Positions 19,123-28,972 of a stretch of 64,000 nt of DNA are shown here, in pieces. The stretch's first letter is position 1; the number at the start of each line of letters is the position of its first letter. The stretch comes from Amphritea japonica ATCC BAA-1530. Lineage in GTDB: Bacteria > Pseudomonadota > Gammaproteobacteria > Pseudomonadales > Balneatricaceae. The notes beneath the pieces are model-generated. The model was not told where the DNA came from. It saw nothing but the letters and a program-made list of their open reading frames with translations, and did no database searches. The stretch spans positions 3,480,693-3,544,692 of the forward strand of contig NZ_AP014545.1 in the NCBI RefSeq assembly GCF_016592435.1, written 5' to 3'. Made by a program: the position numbers and the translations under genes.

Positions 19123-19145
19123 AAACCCCGGTATCACCGGGGTTT
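19123..19145 (-). terminator. Terminator of the two-lipoprotein unit
   Basis: AAACCCCGGT and ACCGGGGTTT form a perfect 10-bp stem with a 3-base loop; on the minus strand it runs into TTTATTTTAT. It lies 30 bases after the 19175 stop. Confidence 0.85.
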
Positions 19146-19174
19146 AACACAATAACTTAGCAGATCTTTAATGC

Positions 19175-19726
19175 CTACTCAGATAGAGATACTGATTCAA
19201 TTTTTAACTCAGCTAACCTTTCAAGCAAAAACTGAATACTCTTCTTTCCTGAACCTTCATTGGCTTTTCTAAGGCGTTCAGCCCCAAGAAAGGCCTCTCC
19301 TACTGTTGCTGTATATGGCGCACTTACAATTTCATCAATGACTACCCGATTACTTTCCATATCGGTTAATGAGTATCGAACCCTGGTTGTCACTGTCATA
19401 TCAAGGCCAAATAAAGGCTGATCGACATCCAGCATTTGTACATCAAGCTGATACCTCCCAACAGCAGAAAAAAGACCGTAGTGGTCCAAGCTTCGCTTAA
19501 GTGCGAGAGAAAAGTTCTCATTGCTTATTTCCGAAGTCCAGGCTGGATTAGTTTTTTCTCCTCCACTTACTGACTCCACATCAATCTGTTTTTTCAGCCC
19601 CTGATCAAAGCCTAGCGTAGCCTCCCTTGTTTCGGTAAAAGTCATGTTCTCCATTTTTGCACCCGAAGCGCAACCAAATAGAAAAATACTACAAACTATT
19701 AGTATCCATACCCTGTATTTATTCAA
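19175..19726 (-). CDS. Predicted lipoprotein, unknown function (183 aa)
   Basis: The N-terminus is a classic lipoprotein signal: basic start, hydrophobic core and lipobox LFGC (cysteine near residue 19). The mature part is soluble with alternating strands and helices. Stretches such as FSLALKRSLDHYGLF and YQLDVQMLDVDQPLFGLDMTVTTRVRYSL resemble the small envelope lipoproteins that fold like LPS-assembly or secretin pilotins, but I cannot name the family. It starts 14 bases after the other lipoprotein gene, so the two are co-transcribed. Confidence 0.75.
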   Translation of the reverse strand: MNKYRVWILIVCSIFLFGCASGAKMENMTFTETREATLGFDQGLKKQIDVESVSGGEKTNPAWTSEISNENFSLALKRSLDHYGLFSAVGRYQLDVQMLDVDQPLFGLDMTVTTRVRYSLTDMESNRVVIDEIVSAPYTATVGEAFLGAERLRKANEGSGKKSIQFLLERLAELKIESVSLSE

Positions 19727-19740
19727 AACATGTGCCCTGC

Positions 19741-20205
19741 TTAATAAGCTGTATTATTATTTTGCTGCGATGCTTGAGGTTTTTTTGCCGCTAAACGGAA
19801 TTTTTGTTCCTCTGCACGGTATTGCTGAGCAACATCAATAGCAGACTGACATTGATTTAAGATAGCCACCTCTTCCATCGCATTAATTTCACCCTTCATA
19901 CGTGAGTACTCGGCGGCTTCAATACCGTCACCACCTTCCAAAGCAAACAATGCAGGCCAGAAAAGAATCATGCCTATCGCCATTTGAGCTTTATCATCAT
20001 CAGCTTTATCATCAATAACTGTGGTGAGTTCATTTACTACATTAATACTAGACTGAAGTTCAGCATGCAGTTCTGTACAACTAAGACCCTTAAAACCAGC
20101 AGTTGATACATGCGCTGCTTTTAGTTCATTGCTATTTGAAGCGCAACCAGAAATTAATCCAGTAACAAGGAGGGTAGCCATAACAGGCTTTAAAAATAAT
20201 CTCAT
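19741..20205 (-). CDS. Predicted lipoprotein, unknown function (154 aa)
   Basis: Signal peptide with lipobox LISGC (Cys near residue 21) after KPVMATLLVTG. The mature protein has a Cys pair candidate (SCTEL and NQCQS), a central hydrophobic stretch MAIGMILFWPALFALEGG (about residues 77-94) that could insert in a membrane, and a Gln/Asn-rich tail. The pattern of lipobox, helical region and short hydrophobic hairpin recurs in small Vibrio and Shewanella lipoproteins without known role. First gene of a two-gene unit with the 19175 lipoprotein. Confidence 0.75.
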   Translation of the reverse strand: MRLFLKPVMATLLVTGLISGCASNSNELKAAHVSTAGFKGLSCTELHAELQSSINVVNELTTVIDDKADDDKAQMAIGMILFWPALFALEGGDGIEAAEYSRMKGEINAMEEVAILNQCQSAIDVAQQYRAEEQKFRLAAKKPQASQQNNNTAY

Positions 20206-20611
20206 ATTAGTCCTTTAAATATCTTAACTATGTATGCCGAATAACGTGTTTTTAATTAAAGTAATTTACAGAAAGCCCCCTCAGTTCTCATCCGATGAAA
20301 AATAGGTATGCGATGAAAGTAGCGCAATTATCAGCGAAAACTTAAAAAGGGTTTTCAATAAAAACCGTATACTAATAAACAATCACAATATTAACCACCT
20401 AAAGCCCCACCAATTTGACACGTATTCAAGAACTATGGCTATTAAGGCAATACGACTTAGAAATGAGTAATTACTGCGAGGGGGAGAGTAGACTATATTT
20501 TACGTTCTTCCTCTCTCCTCTGTGTACTCTGAACCTTCTGTATAACCCGCACTTCATTCTTTTCTGATTACAAGTCGTACAACAAAACCTCTTATGACAC
20601 TGAAGTAAAAA
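20206..20611. other. Gene-free 400-base interval
   Basis: It separates the lipoprotein pair from the Dnr gene; both lie on the minus strand. AT-rich near the lipoprotein start, as expected for its promoter. A purine/pyrimidine-rich imperfect repeat (GAGGGGGAGAG with CCTCTCTCCTC, about 20478-20520) might form a hairpin. Nothing else seen. Confidence 0.5.
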
Positions 20612-21295
20612 TCAGTGCCCGAATGCCAGCAGCCCCTGCAGATCATTTACTCTGATCTCAGCGCCATTCACTTCGATCAGCCCCTGGAGCTTCATCTCTT
20701 TCATCAGGCGGGAAAAGGTTTCCGGCTGCATTCCTAACTGGGATGCGATCAGCTGTTTCGCCATCGGCAGCTGTACAACGCACTGTTTTGCAGCGGGATC
20801 GGGTGCCAGGCCAAAGAGGTAATTGCCTAACCGGTGCCGGGTATTCTGCAGGGTCAGAATCTCAATTTCATTGATACGACGATGCAGTTTTACGGCCATA
20901 TTACCCATCAGCTTGAGTGCCGATTGTGGCTCTTTCAATAGCGTTTCTTTATACAGTTTATTCGGTATCGCCAGCACTTCACACGCACCCATCGCCGCGG
21001 CATTCAGCGGATATCGGATCTGCTCCATAAACATTAGCGCTTCGGCGAAGGCTCCGCCTTTTTTAATCACTTCGATCACTTTGGTCTGGCCGTCCGGAGA
21101 CACCCTGTATAACTTGATATTGCCTTCCAGAACGATATAGAAACTATGAGCATCGCCTCCCTGGTGGAACAAGGTCTCATCATTTTTCAGTTTGATAATA
21201 TGACAGTGCTGGCACAGGTTGTCCTTGGCCTTCTCGGTCAAGGAAGAAAACAGCACGTCTTCTCTGACAATTGCCTGCAATCTGGTTTCTTGCAT
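20612..21295 (-). CDS. dnr: Crp/Fnr-family regulator of the Dnr (NO-responsive denitrification) type
   Basis: A 227-residue regulator, the same length as Pseudomonas aeruginosa DNR. The cyclic-nucleotide-like sensor domain contains HQGGDAHSFYIVLEGNIKLYRVSPDGQTK and AFAEALMFM. The dimer helix is RRINEIEILTLQNTRHRLGNYL, and the helix-turn-helix holds QLGMQPETFSRLMKEM, all close to what I recall of DNR. It lacks the FNR four-cysteine N-terminus but has Cys28 and Cys31 (CQHC) and Cys105. ATG at 21295 is preferred over a TTG seven codons earlier. It lies 80 bases after norD on the same strand and is the obvious candidate to bind the FNR-like box ahead of norC. Confidence 0.82.
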   Translation of the reverse strand: MQETRLQAIVREDVLFSSLTEKAKDNLCQHCHIIKLKNDETLFHQGGDAHSFYIVLEGNIKLYRVSPDGQTKVIEVIKKGGAFAEALMFMEQIRYPLNAAAMGACEVLAIPNKLYKETLLKEPQSALKLMGNMAVKLHRRINEIEILTLQNTRHRLGNYLFGLAPDPAAKQCVVQLPMAKQLIASQLGMQPETFSRLMKEMKLQGLIEVNGAEIRVNDLQGLLAFGH

Positions 21296-21375
21296 GAAAG
21301 ATTTACCCGTTACCAATAGAAGAAAGAGGCCATCATAACGTTAGTTCGCTAAACAGCCAGACTAATTAAAACTTT

Positions 21376-23241
21376 TTATCCGCCGAACAGCTTTCCAGTC
21401 AGCGTCATATACAGTTGCGGCAAACGCTTAGGCAACTGTTCCGCCTGACGAATAAAAGTATAGCCTTGATGCCCAAATAGATAGGGCAGATACTGATTCG
21501 CTTCTTCATCAATCGTAATGCAAAACGGGATTAACCCCTGATTACGGGCTTCAAGAATCGCTTTCCGGGTATCTTCCACCCCGTAACGCCCTTCATAGCG
21601 ATCCAGATCATTGGGCTTGCCATCCGTTAACAGCAATAACAGTTTCTTCTCAGCCGACTGTTTTCCCAGCAAATCGGTTGCATGACGAATAGCAGCACCC
21701 ATCCGGGTATAAAAACCAGGACTGATATCGGCAATCCGGCCACGCACTTTGGCGTTATAATTTTCATTAAAGTCTTTGATGCAATTAAACCGAACATGTT
21801 CACGCCGGCGGGAAGAAAATCCATGGATGGCAAACTGATCACCACTGGCGTGCAAACTCTCAGCAAACAGATGTACAGAGTCTCTGATCACATCGATAAC
21901 CTGATGGTTATCGTTTACCCAGGCATCCGTCGATAGCGATAGGTCTGCCAGTAGCAGGCAAGCCATATCCCGCACCAGAGGACGCTTCTGATAGTACAAC
22001 CGGGGATCTCCTGCATGAGCGGAACCACCGCTACTGATCGCACCCCGGTAATCCAGATAGGCATCCAGATCGAGCTTATCTCCTTCGTATTGCCCACGAA
22101 TCCATTGTGGCCGGGCAGACAGGCTTTCAAACTGACGACGTAATCGCCGGGCGGGTTTTTGCAGGTGTTCGGGTAGCTCGCAATCAACCGCATTACGACT
22201 CAGCATCGGAATCACCCGACACTGGTCAGGTAACAACTGAGCTTTCTTGAAATCCCATTCGGGATACAGCATACCCTCACTCAGAGGAATATCATCCTCC
22301 TGCTCTGAGGGCAGGTCCAGATCGAACTTGATACGACTGGCTACCGTGGTGTTATCCTGTGCGACCGACATTTTATCAATATCATTAGCGATATCTTCAG
22401 CCTGATCGAGATCATCCTCTTCGTCTGTTCCCCGATCCATCTTGCAGAACTCCCCAAAGGAAAACAGATCGGCTTCGTGACGAACCCCCAGTGTGAATCC
22501 TTGATCTTCTGGTTTTTCGACCCGTTCAGCCTGACGACGACGCTGTTGCGCCTGTCGGGTTTCACCTTTAGATGCACTGCGGTCCTGACCGTCTGCGGTA
22601 TTGCTTAGCCCCGCACTGCGTGGCGGGTCGGGATGTAGCCATAGCGGTACGGGGTCTGGAGCAAAACGAGCTTCAGGCAGAGCCCCCACAGAGCCCGGAT
22701 CAGTCAGCGCCTGCTGTATGGCCCGTTCCTGCGCAGCCGCGTCAGGTTTAAGTTTTTCAGGTTGAGGACGCAGCGCACTATAGGCTCGCACCAGCGACAG
22801 GTAGCGCTGATGCAACCCCCGAAACTGCCTCAGGGTGTACAGCGTTCGCTGCTGGTTATCCACAATCCAATTCTGATTTCGATGCGTTTCTGCCGGTACC
22901 CGCGCTCCAGCCATCGCCGCCAGCCAAAAATACAGATCACGATTAAGCTGAGCATCCGGAAACACATCGAGTTGTGCCGGCAGATAGAGACAGGTCTCAT
23001 CCTGCCAGGCCAGTTCTACCTTACGCCCGCTGCCAGCCACCCGCTGCAGCCAGTTTCTGCGCGCTTTATGCAGGGTAGCGGTAGTTGCAGTGACACGCAG
23101 TGCACTATCGCCTCCCAGCGCCCGGAAAAATACACCTAATGGTGCTTTAATCTGATCCAGAGTAACTGCCGCGTCCGGATAGCCCTGTTGCGCTATCCGG
23201 GTAATTAAGCGGTCCCATATCTGACCTACCTGTTCTTCCAT
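21376..23241 (-). CDS. norD: Nitric oxide reductase activation protein NorD (VWA domain)
   Basis: A 621-residue cytosolic protein with a C-terminal von Willebrand A domain. The metal-site pattern is DMACLLLADLSLSTDAWV (D-x-S-x-S-type, about residues 425-445), followed by LLLLLTDGKPND. The middle is highly acidic (RGTDEEDDLDQAEDIANDIDK). NorD partners with the AAA ATPase NorQ to mature the nitric oxide reductase, probably by inserting its non-haem iron. Its place directly after norQ in a norCBEFQD order supports the name. Confidence 0.93.
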   Translation of the reverse strand: MEEQVGQIWDRLITRIAQQGYPDAAVTLDQIKAPLGVFFRALGGDSALRVTATTATLHKARRNWLQRVAGSGRKVELAWQDETCLYLPAQLDVFPDAQLNRDLYFWLAAMAGARVPAETHRNQNWIVDNQQRTLYTLRQFRGLHQRYLSLVRAYSALRPQPEKLKPDAAAQERAIQQALTDPGSVGALPEARFAPDPVPLWLHPDPPRSAGLSNTADGQDRSASKGETRQAQQRRRQAERVEKPEDQGFTLGVRHEADLFSFGEFCKMDRGTDEEDDLDQAEDIANDIDKMSVAQDNTTVASRIKFDLDLPSEQEDDIPLSEGMLYPEWDFKKAQLLPDQCRVIPMLSRNAVDCELPEHLQKPARRLRRQFESLSARPQWIRGQYEGDKLDLDAYLDYRGAISSGGSAHAGDPRLYYQKRPLVRDMACLLLADLSLSTDAWVNDNHQVIDVIRDSVHLFAESLHASGDQFAIHGFSSRRREHVRFNCIKDFNENYNAKVRGRIADISPGFYTRMGAAIRHATDLLGKQSAEKKLLLLLTDGKPNDLDRYEGRYGVEDTRKAILEARNQGLIPFCITIDEEANQYLPYLFGHQGYTFIRQAEQLPKRLPQLYMTLTGKLFGG

Positions 23242-23283
23242 CGCAACGCGACTCCCACAGCTTCATTACCCGATGACAACGTT

Positions 23284-24102
23284 TTAACCCTCAAAACTGC
23301 CAAAGGCGGCCTGAACCAGTTCCATCAATCCGGCCACAATATCCGGGTCATCCGTCAGCGGCTCAATCATGCCTGCGCGGCAAGCTTTAACCGGATCGAA
23401 ACCAGTGCTAATCAGTGTCGCGGTATATACCAGCAGACGGGTACTCGCGCCCTCTTCAAGATCCTGATCTTTCAATTCCCGAAGGGTATTGGCCAGTACC
23501 ACCAAACGTTCAGCCATCGACCTGTCCAGTTCTGTCTCGTTGAGCAATACCTCGACTTCGGCCGGAGCCGGTAGATAGTCAAAACTCATCGATAGAAAAC
23601 GCTGACGGGTACTGGGTTTCATTCCTTTGAGTAAGTTCTGATAGCCGGGGTTATAAGACACCACCAACATGAAGTTGTCCGGCGCATGCAACGTTTCACC
23701 GGTTCGGTCGATCGGCAGGATACGCCGGTCATCCGTTAGCGGATGGATAACGACCGTAGTATCCTTACGTGCTTCGACTACTTCATCCAGATAACAGATG
23801 CCGCCTTCACGCACCGCCCGGGTTAGCGGGCCATCACTCCACACCGTTGCACCATCACCGATTAAGTGACGCCCCACCAGATCAGACGCACTCAGGTCAT
23901 CATGACAGGCCACAGTATAGAGAGGCAGATTAAGTTTCTCCGCCATGTAGCTGATAAAGCGGGTTTTACCACAACCTGTTGGCCCTTTAATTAAAACCGG
24001 CAGTTTATGCTTGTAAGCATGCATAAAGAGCTCAACCTCATCTCCCTGAGGTTCGTAAAACGGTAATGACTCTTGCTTATCCAGCTGAGTAACAGAACTC
24101 AT
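23284..24102 (-). CDS. norQ: NorQ, MoxR-type AAA+ ATPase
   Basis: A 272-residue AAA+ protein of the NorQ/NirQ/CbbQ group. Walker A is KGPTGCGKTRF (residues 39-49), Walker B is GGICYLDEVVEARKD, and sensor motifs lie in FMLVVSYNPGYQ. With NorD it remodels NorCB to its active form. It starts about 20 bases downstream of norF and is followed by norD. Confidence 0.94.
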   Translation of the reverse strand: MSSVTQLDKQESLPFYEPQGDEVELFMHAYKHKLPVLIKGPTGCGKTRFISYMAEKLNLPLYTVACHDDLSASDLVGRHLIGDGATVWSDGPLTRAVREGGICYLDEVVEARKDTTVVIHPLTDDRRILPIDRTGETLHAPDNFMLVVSYNPGYQNLLKGMKPSTRQRFLSMSFDYLPAPAEVEVLLNETELDRSMAERLVVLANTLRELKDQDLEEGASTRLLVYTATLISTGFDPVKACRAGMIEPLTDDPDIVAGLMELVQAAFGSFEG

Positions 24103-24122
24103 ACTCTAACTCCTATCAATCT

Positions 24123-24398
24123 TCAGAAGGCGTAAGTCAGGGTGATGATCACCCCTAAAACAGGCGCGTACGCCAGTAATATAGCTCGCCAAAACAGAGG
24201 CGCATCTTTCAGCCCCATAAACGAATCCACCAGCACTTTTGCTTTTACCGCGGTAACCGCCAGAACAATCGCCACCAACCCCATCGTCACAGTATAAGGT
24301 TCAGCCAATAGCGCGGTAGCGATGGTCAATATTAACAATAGCAACCACAACAGGATTAACTTCAGTCCGGCAAATGTTGATCTGCAAGCTTTGCTCAT
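24123..24398 (-). CDS. norF: NorF, small cytochrome oxidase subunit IV-like membrane protein
   Basis: A 91-residue protein with three hydrophobic segments (about residues 12-30, 35-55 and 68-90), the size and shape of NorF/COX4_pro proteins. Members assist the activity or assembly of nitric oxide reductase. It follows norE by 3 bases and precedes norQ. Confidence 0.85.
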   Translation of the reverse strand: MSKACRSTFAGLKLILLWLLLLILTIATALLAEPYTVTMGLVAIVLAVTAVKAKVLVDSFMGLKDAPLFWRAILLAYAPVLGVIITLTYAF

Positions 24399-24401
24399 CA
24401 G

Positions 24402-25004
24402 TTAACCTCCGCCGTGTAACACATAAACCAGTGGAAACAGAATCAACCAGAGTAGATCCACCATATGCCAATAGCAGGCGCCGCTTTCAAATTCATTCAT
24501 ACGTTCAGCATGGTAAACGCCCTTAGCAACTTTAATCGCCAGAACAATTAACACCAACATCCCCAGAATCACATGGAACATATGAAATGCAGTCAGACCG
24601 AAGTAAAAAAAGTAGAAATCATTGCTGCTCAGGCCAAAGCCCAGCTCGGCAACATGCAGATACTCATACCCCTTTATCGTCAGATAAACGCAAGCACTTA
24701 GCAGCGCTAAAACAATATTCCATACCGCTCTTTTCGGCAGATGTTTAAGCAGAGCCTGCTGTGCCGCCACCACAAAATAACTACTGGTCAGTAATGCCAG
24801 AGTATTACCCAGACCCGCGTTAATGTTGATATTCGCCTGTCCCTCGGCAAACATCTCAGGAAAGCGGGCGCGTGTGATGGCATAGAGAATAAACAACAGC
24901 GCAAACACACTGAGCTCCGCCAGAATAAACAGCCAGACGGCAAAATCACCCGGCAGCATTTTTTCCTCGATAGTTGACTGCGGTATTTCAGCGGCGGTCA
25001 TCAC
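24402..25004 (-). CDS. norE: NorE, cytochrome c oxidase subunit III-like protein
   Basis: A 200-residue protein with five hydrophobic helices matching the last five helices of oxidase subunit III; LPGDFAVWLFILAELSVFALLF and FGLTAFHMFHVILGMLVLI are characteristic. NorE supports full nitric oxide reductase activity but is not part of the purified enzyme. Its start overlaps the stop of the polyferredoxin gene by 4 bases (ATGA type), so translation is coupled. Confidence 0.92.
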   Translation of the reverse strand: MMTAAEIPQSTIEEKMLPGDFAVWLFILAELSVFALLFILYAITRARFPEMFAEGQANININAGLGNTLALLTSSYFVVAAQQALLKHLPKRAVWNIVLALLSACVYLTIKGYEYLHVAELGFGLSSNDFYFFYFGLTAFHMFHVILGMLVLIVLAIKVAKGVYHAERMNEFESGACYWHMVDLLWLILFPLVYVLHGGG

Positions 25005-25924
25005 TTATCCTCGTTAGGCTTTTCAATATTGATGACTGGAATCATCCGATCCCTGTCCGCATTCCGACGCTGATCTCCCGGCGTCCAGTGTAATAATCCG
25101 CCTTCAGGGTTACCTTTCTGCACTTCATTGCAGGCATGAATACATTCACTACATTGAGTGCAGGTAAACTTGCGACGCTTGATACTGCGCGCCGGTAGCC
25201 GCATAGGACAGGCAGCATCGCAGGCGCTGTTACAGTCTTTGCACAGATCAGCTCGCTGACTGTCAAAGCTCACCATCAACGCTCTAGGATTAGCCATCCA
25301 GAGCAAGCTTTGCATCACCCCCAGGGCGCAGCCAAACTTGCAGAACAGATGACGAGCAAACAGAAAGTCACAGAGAAAGACCAGCGTCGCTACACTGATA
25401 AAAATCGCACTACCGCCGCCTAATTGCATCTGCAGCAAGTCCTGATACAGCTCCCCTGGGGGCACCAGATAACCCAGTAAACCTATCGACCAGACCAACG
25501 CCATCAGCGTACTGCTGCAGACCAGCATCAGCCAGGCAATCCCACTGTGAGGCTTACTGCCTTTTTCCCAGACAGTTGGTCGGCCAATCAGCTTTTGCAT
25601 CAGCCCGTTAATCAGCTCTACCACTGAGAAATGCGGGCATAACCAGCCACAATACAGGCGACCATATTTAGCAGCGACCCAGATTCCGGTAGCAACCAGT
25701 ATAACAATCGGTAACAGCACCCGTATCAGGATCTGAAACGCGGCATCCGTATCCGTCGCCCCGGCAATAGCCTCATCGATACCTAATCCTAATGGCTGAC
25801 CAAAGAGAATAAAGTGCCCTTCCGTCAAATCATAACGAAACAGATCAGTAATCGGTGCGATCAGAAACAGGATAAAAAAAGCGGTGCGGCTTAAATTGCG
25901 ATAAAGCTGTTGAGGTTGAAGCAT
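25001..25924 (-). CDS. NapH/CcoG-like membrane polyferredoxin in the nor operon
   Basis: A 307-residue protein with about five transmembrane helices, the CGWLCPH motif after the third helix (near residue 95), a CKFGC motif, and two C-terminal 4Fe-4S clusters. The cluster ligands are CKDCNSACDAACP and CTQCSECIHACNE. The layout resembles NapH, or CcoG without its long C-terminal extension. It may pass electrons from quinol or help cofactor assembly. It sits between norB and norE, and its coupling to norE suggests a role in nitric oxide reduction. No gene symbol is given because the function is not established. Confidence 0.82.
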   Translation of the reverse strand: MLQPQQLYRNLSRTAFFILFLIAPITDLFRYDLTEGHFILFGQPLGLGIDEAIAGATDTDAAFQILIRVLLPIVILVATGIWVAAKYGRLYCGWLCPHFSVVELINGLMQKLIGRPTVWEKGSKPHSGIAWLMLVCSSTLMALVWSIGLLGYLVPPGELYQDLLQMQLGGGSAIFISVATLVFLCDFLFARHLFCKFGCALGVMQSLLWMANPRALMVSFDSQRADLCKDCNSACDAACPMRLPARSIKRRKFTCTQCSECIHACNEVQKGNPEGGLLHWTPGDQRRNADRDRMIPVINIEKPNEDK

Positions 25925-25975
25925 GACAAAGACCCGATATAGCCCCCGCCTGATGGCGGGAGCTGCTGTGTCGGA

Positions 25976-27388
<1,413 letters not shown>

Positions 27389-27823
27389 TTAGCCCTGAAT
27401 ATTTGGTGGCCAGTTGTTAGTATCAATTTCTGAAGAGTACTTCAGGAATTCTGCAATAGCGTCCAGCTCTTCCTCACTCAGGTTAAACTGAGGCATGCTG
27501 CGACGACCGGGAATACCGTCAACAGGACGGCTCTTAATAAACCCTTTGATCGCCTCTTTACTGCGACCAAAACGCTCATACACATTCCCCAGCTCAGGCG
27601 CAAAATATGCCCCCTCGCCCAGCAGGGTATGACAACCGATACAGTTATTGTCTTCCCAGACTTTCTTACCCAGAGCAACCTCCGGTGTAATATTCTGACG
27701 ATTATCCCGTTCTGGGAGCACCGTCACCGTATGCGTGGACAAACCAATCAACATCAGCAGGAAAAAAAGACTCCCGCCGTAGAAGATATTTCTGGCCATC
27801 GACTTGGTAAATGTTTGATTCAT
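27389..27823 (-). CDS. norC: Nitric oxide reductase subunit C (membrane cytochrome c)
   Basis: A 144-residue protein with one N-terminal anchor helix (about residues 10-30) and a periplasmic cytochrome c domain. The haem motif is CIGCH in NNCIGCHTLLGEGAYFAPEL, with the axial Met likely in MPQFNLSEEEL. It feeds electrons from soluble cytochrome c to NorB. ATG at 27823 is chosen because GGAG lies 8 bases ahead; an upstream frame start at 27856 adds 11 residues in the leader. It is the first gene of the nor operon, about 100 bases from an FNR/Dnr box. Confidence 0.95.
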   Translation of the reverse strand: MNQTFTKSMARNIFYGGSLFFLLMLIGLSTHTVTVLPERDNRQNITPEVALGKKVWEDNNCIGCHTLLGEGAYFAPELGNVYERFGRSKEAIKGFIKSRPVDGIPGRRSMPQFNLSEEELDAIAEFLKYSSEIDTNNWPPNIQG

Positions 27824-27894
27824 TAGGTATCTCCAAACCCTTTCCAGAGCAGCCAAACACTCTGGACCCTACGACAGTATTATTAGCTGGCCGC

Positions 27895-27958
27895 TATTGT
27901 CTCAGGCCACCCGCTGCCAGCCTTGACCATAATCAATAATGGGAAAATACTTGATAAA
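27895..27958. promoter_or_regulatory. FNR/Dnr box with flanking -10 candidates between norC and the 27986 gene
   Basis: TTGACCATAATCAA at 27923-27936 matches the TTGAT-N4-ATCAA consensus at nine of ten defined positions. Placed at -41.5, it would set starts near 27888 (minus) and 27971 (plus). Suitable -10 elements exist for both: ACAATA at 27900-27895 for norC and GATAAA at 27953-27958 for the divergent gene. This suggests one anaerobic or NO-responsive site serving both directions, probably bound by the Dnr protein encoded at the end of the same operon. Confidence 0.75.
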
Positions 27959-27985
27959 AACTGTCGGTTTTGTTTCGGTAGGGGG

Positions 27986-28360
27986 ATGAATACTTTTAAG
28001 AAACAGCAATCTAATCTGGCCATCGCTGCTCAGGCCCTTTATTTACTGAATCTGTTGGCTCTGCCAGGCCTGTCACTACTGGTACTGATCGGGCTTTTTT
28101 TTAAGCAACAGAAAAACCCTGATCAACTAGGGCGCTGTCATCTGTATCAGGCAACTTTACTCAGTTTGTGGGGGCTAGTGCTATTGATTGGCGGAGGATT
28201 GCCGCTCTGGCTACTGCTGGGCGACAGTCCGGCAGGGATCACAATGACATTGCTCTATCTGATTGTGATTCATACCGGTTTTGTGCTGCTGGGTATAATC
28301 GGGCTGGCAAAAGCGATCAGCGGCCAGCACTTTCATCCCTGTCGCAAGCGCTGTTCTTAG
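27986..28360 (+). CDS. Small membrane protein divergent from norC (124 aa)
   Basis: A 124-residue protein with three hydrophobic segments (about 13-40, 55-80 and 87-108) and a His/Cys-containing tail (GQHFHPCRKRC). It resembles DUF4870-like small membrane proteins, but I do not claim the family. ATG at 27986 follows GGGGG and avoids the longer TTG start at 27923, which would overlap the FNR box. Sharing that box with norC suggests co-regulation with NO respiration. Confidence 0.7.
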   Translation: MNTFKKQQSNLAIAAQALYLLNLLALPGLSLLVLIGLFFKQQKNPDQLGRCHLYQATLLSLWGLVLLIGGGLPLWLLLGDSPAGITMTLLYLIVIHTGFVLLGIIGLAKAISGQHFHPCRKRCS

Positions 28361-28412
28361 CTGCCTTAATCTGATCATTAGACGCAGGCAGCCGGTTTCT
28401 CCGCGATAAAAC

Positions 28413-28967
28413 TCAGATCAGATTAGCTCTGGAGCGCGCATCTGCTGCACCCTGATGATCACCCCCATCAGTACGAATATCAGCGATCAAAAACCACAAT
28501 TTACGCTCCATTCCAGAACGTCCCCTGGCCAGAGCCAGGCCTTTTAAAGCCAGTTGTTCAGCCTGCAGGTACTGTCCCTGCTGGCGCCGCAGATCCGCCA
28601 ATTGCAGATACACCTGTGGATCGCGGGGCGCAATTCGCTGCGCCCGTTCTAAACTGCTTTGAGCCGCACGATATTCGCCCTGATTCTGCTGCTGACGGGC
28701 ACCGTCTAACAACGCAACTACCGCAGGATTTCGCTTAGTTACAGGCGCCGGAGCCGCCACTTCACTGGTCACTACAGTAAAGCCCTGACCGGTATCTACC
28801 GGCGTCGCCACCGCAGTGCCGGAACCCGCATTACGATCAATCGCCACTTCGCTCCCTGACACAGAGCGATCTTCTACCGTTGGGCTCAGATTGGCATTAC
28901 CGCCGATACACCCACTCAGCAACGAGGTAAACACCAGCCCAAGGCCTGTACTGATAATTTTTTTCAT
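28413..28967 (-). CDS. lpoP: TPR lipoprotein, probable PBP1b activator LpoP
   Basis: A 184-residue outer-membrane lipoprotein: signal peptide with lipobox LLSGC (Cys near residue 20), a low-complexity Ser/Thr/Ala/Val linker of about 55 residues, then tetratricopeptide repeats from about residue 82. Repeat signatures are GEYRAAQSSLERAQRIAPRD and YLQLADLRRQQGQYLQAEQLALKGL. It begins 5 bases after the PBP1b gene. In Pseudomonas aeruginosa the PBP1b activator LpoP is a TPR lipoprotein, and I recall its gene lying next to ponB. The same architecture and position here make that the best guess. The role is by context, not by direct sequence match. Confidence 0.7.
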   Translation of the reverse strand: MKKIISTGLGLVFTSLLSGCIGGNANLSPTVEDRSVSGSEVAIDRNAGSGTAVATPVDTGQGFTVVTSEVAAPAPVTKRNPAVVALLDGARQQQNQGEYRAAQSSLERAQRIAPRDPQVYLQLADLRRQQGQYLQAEQLALKGLALARGRSGMERKLWFLIADIRTDGGDHQGAADARSRANLI

Positions 28968-28972
28968 CTGTT

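Noticed and set aside
28367-28425. 10-bp inverted repeat TAATCTGATC / GATCAGATTA around a convergent gene end
   Set aside because: No T-run and a 39-base loop; it overlaps the last codons of the lipoprotein gene and may be chance. Not called a terminator.
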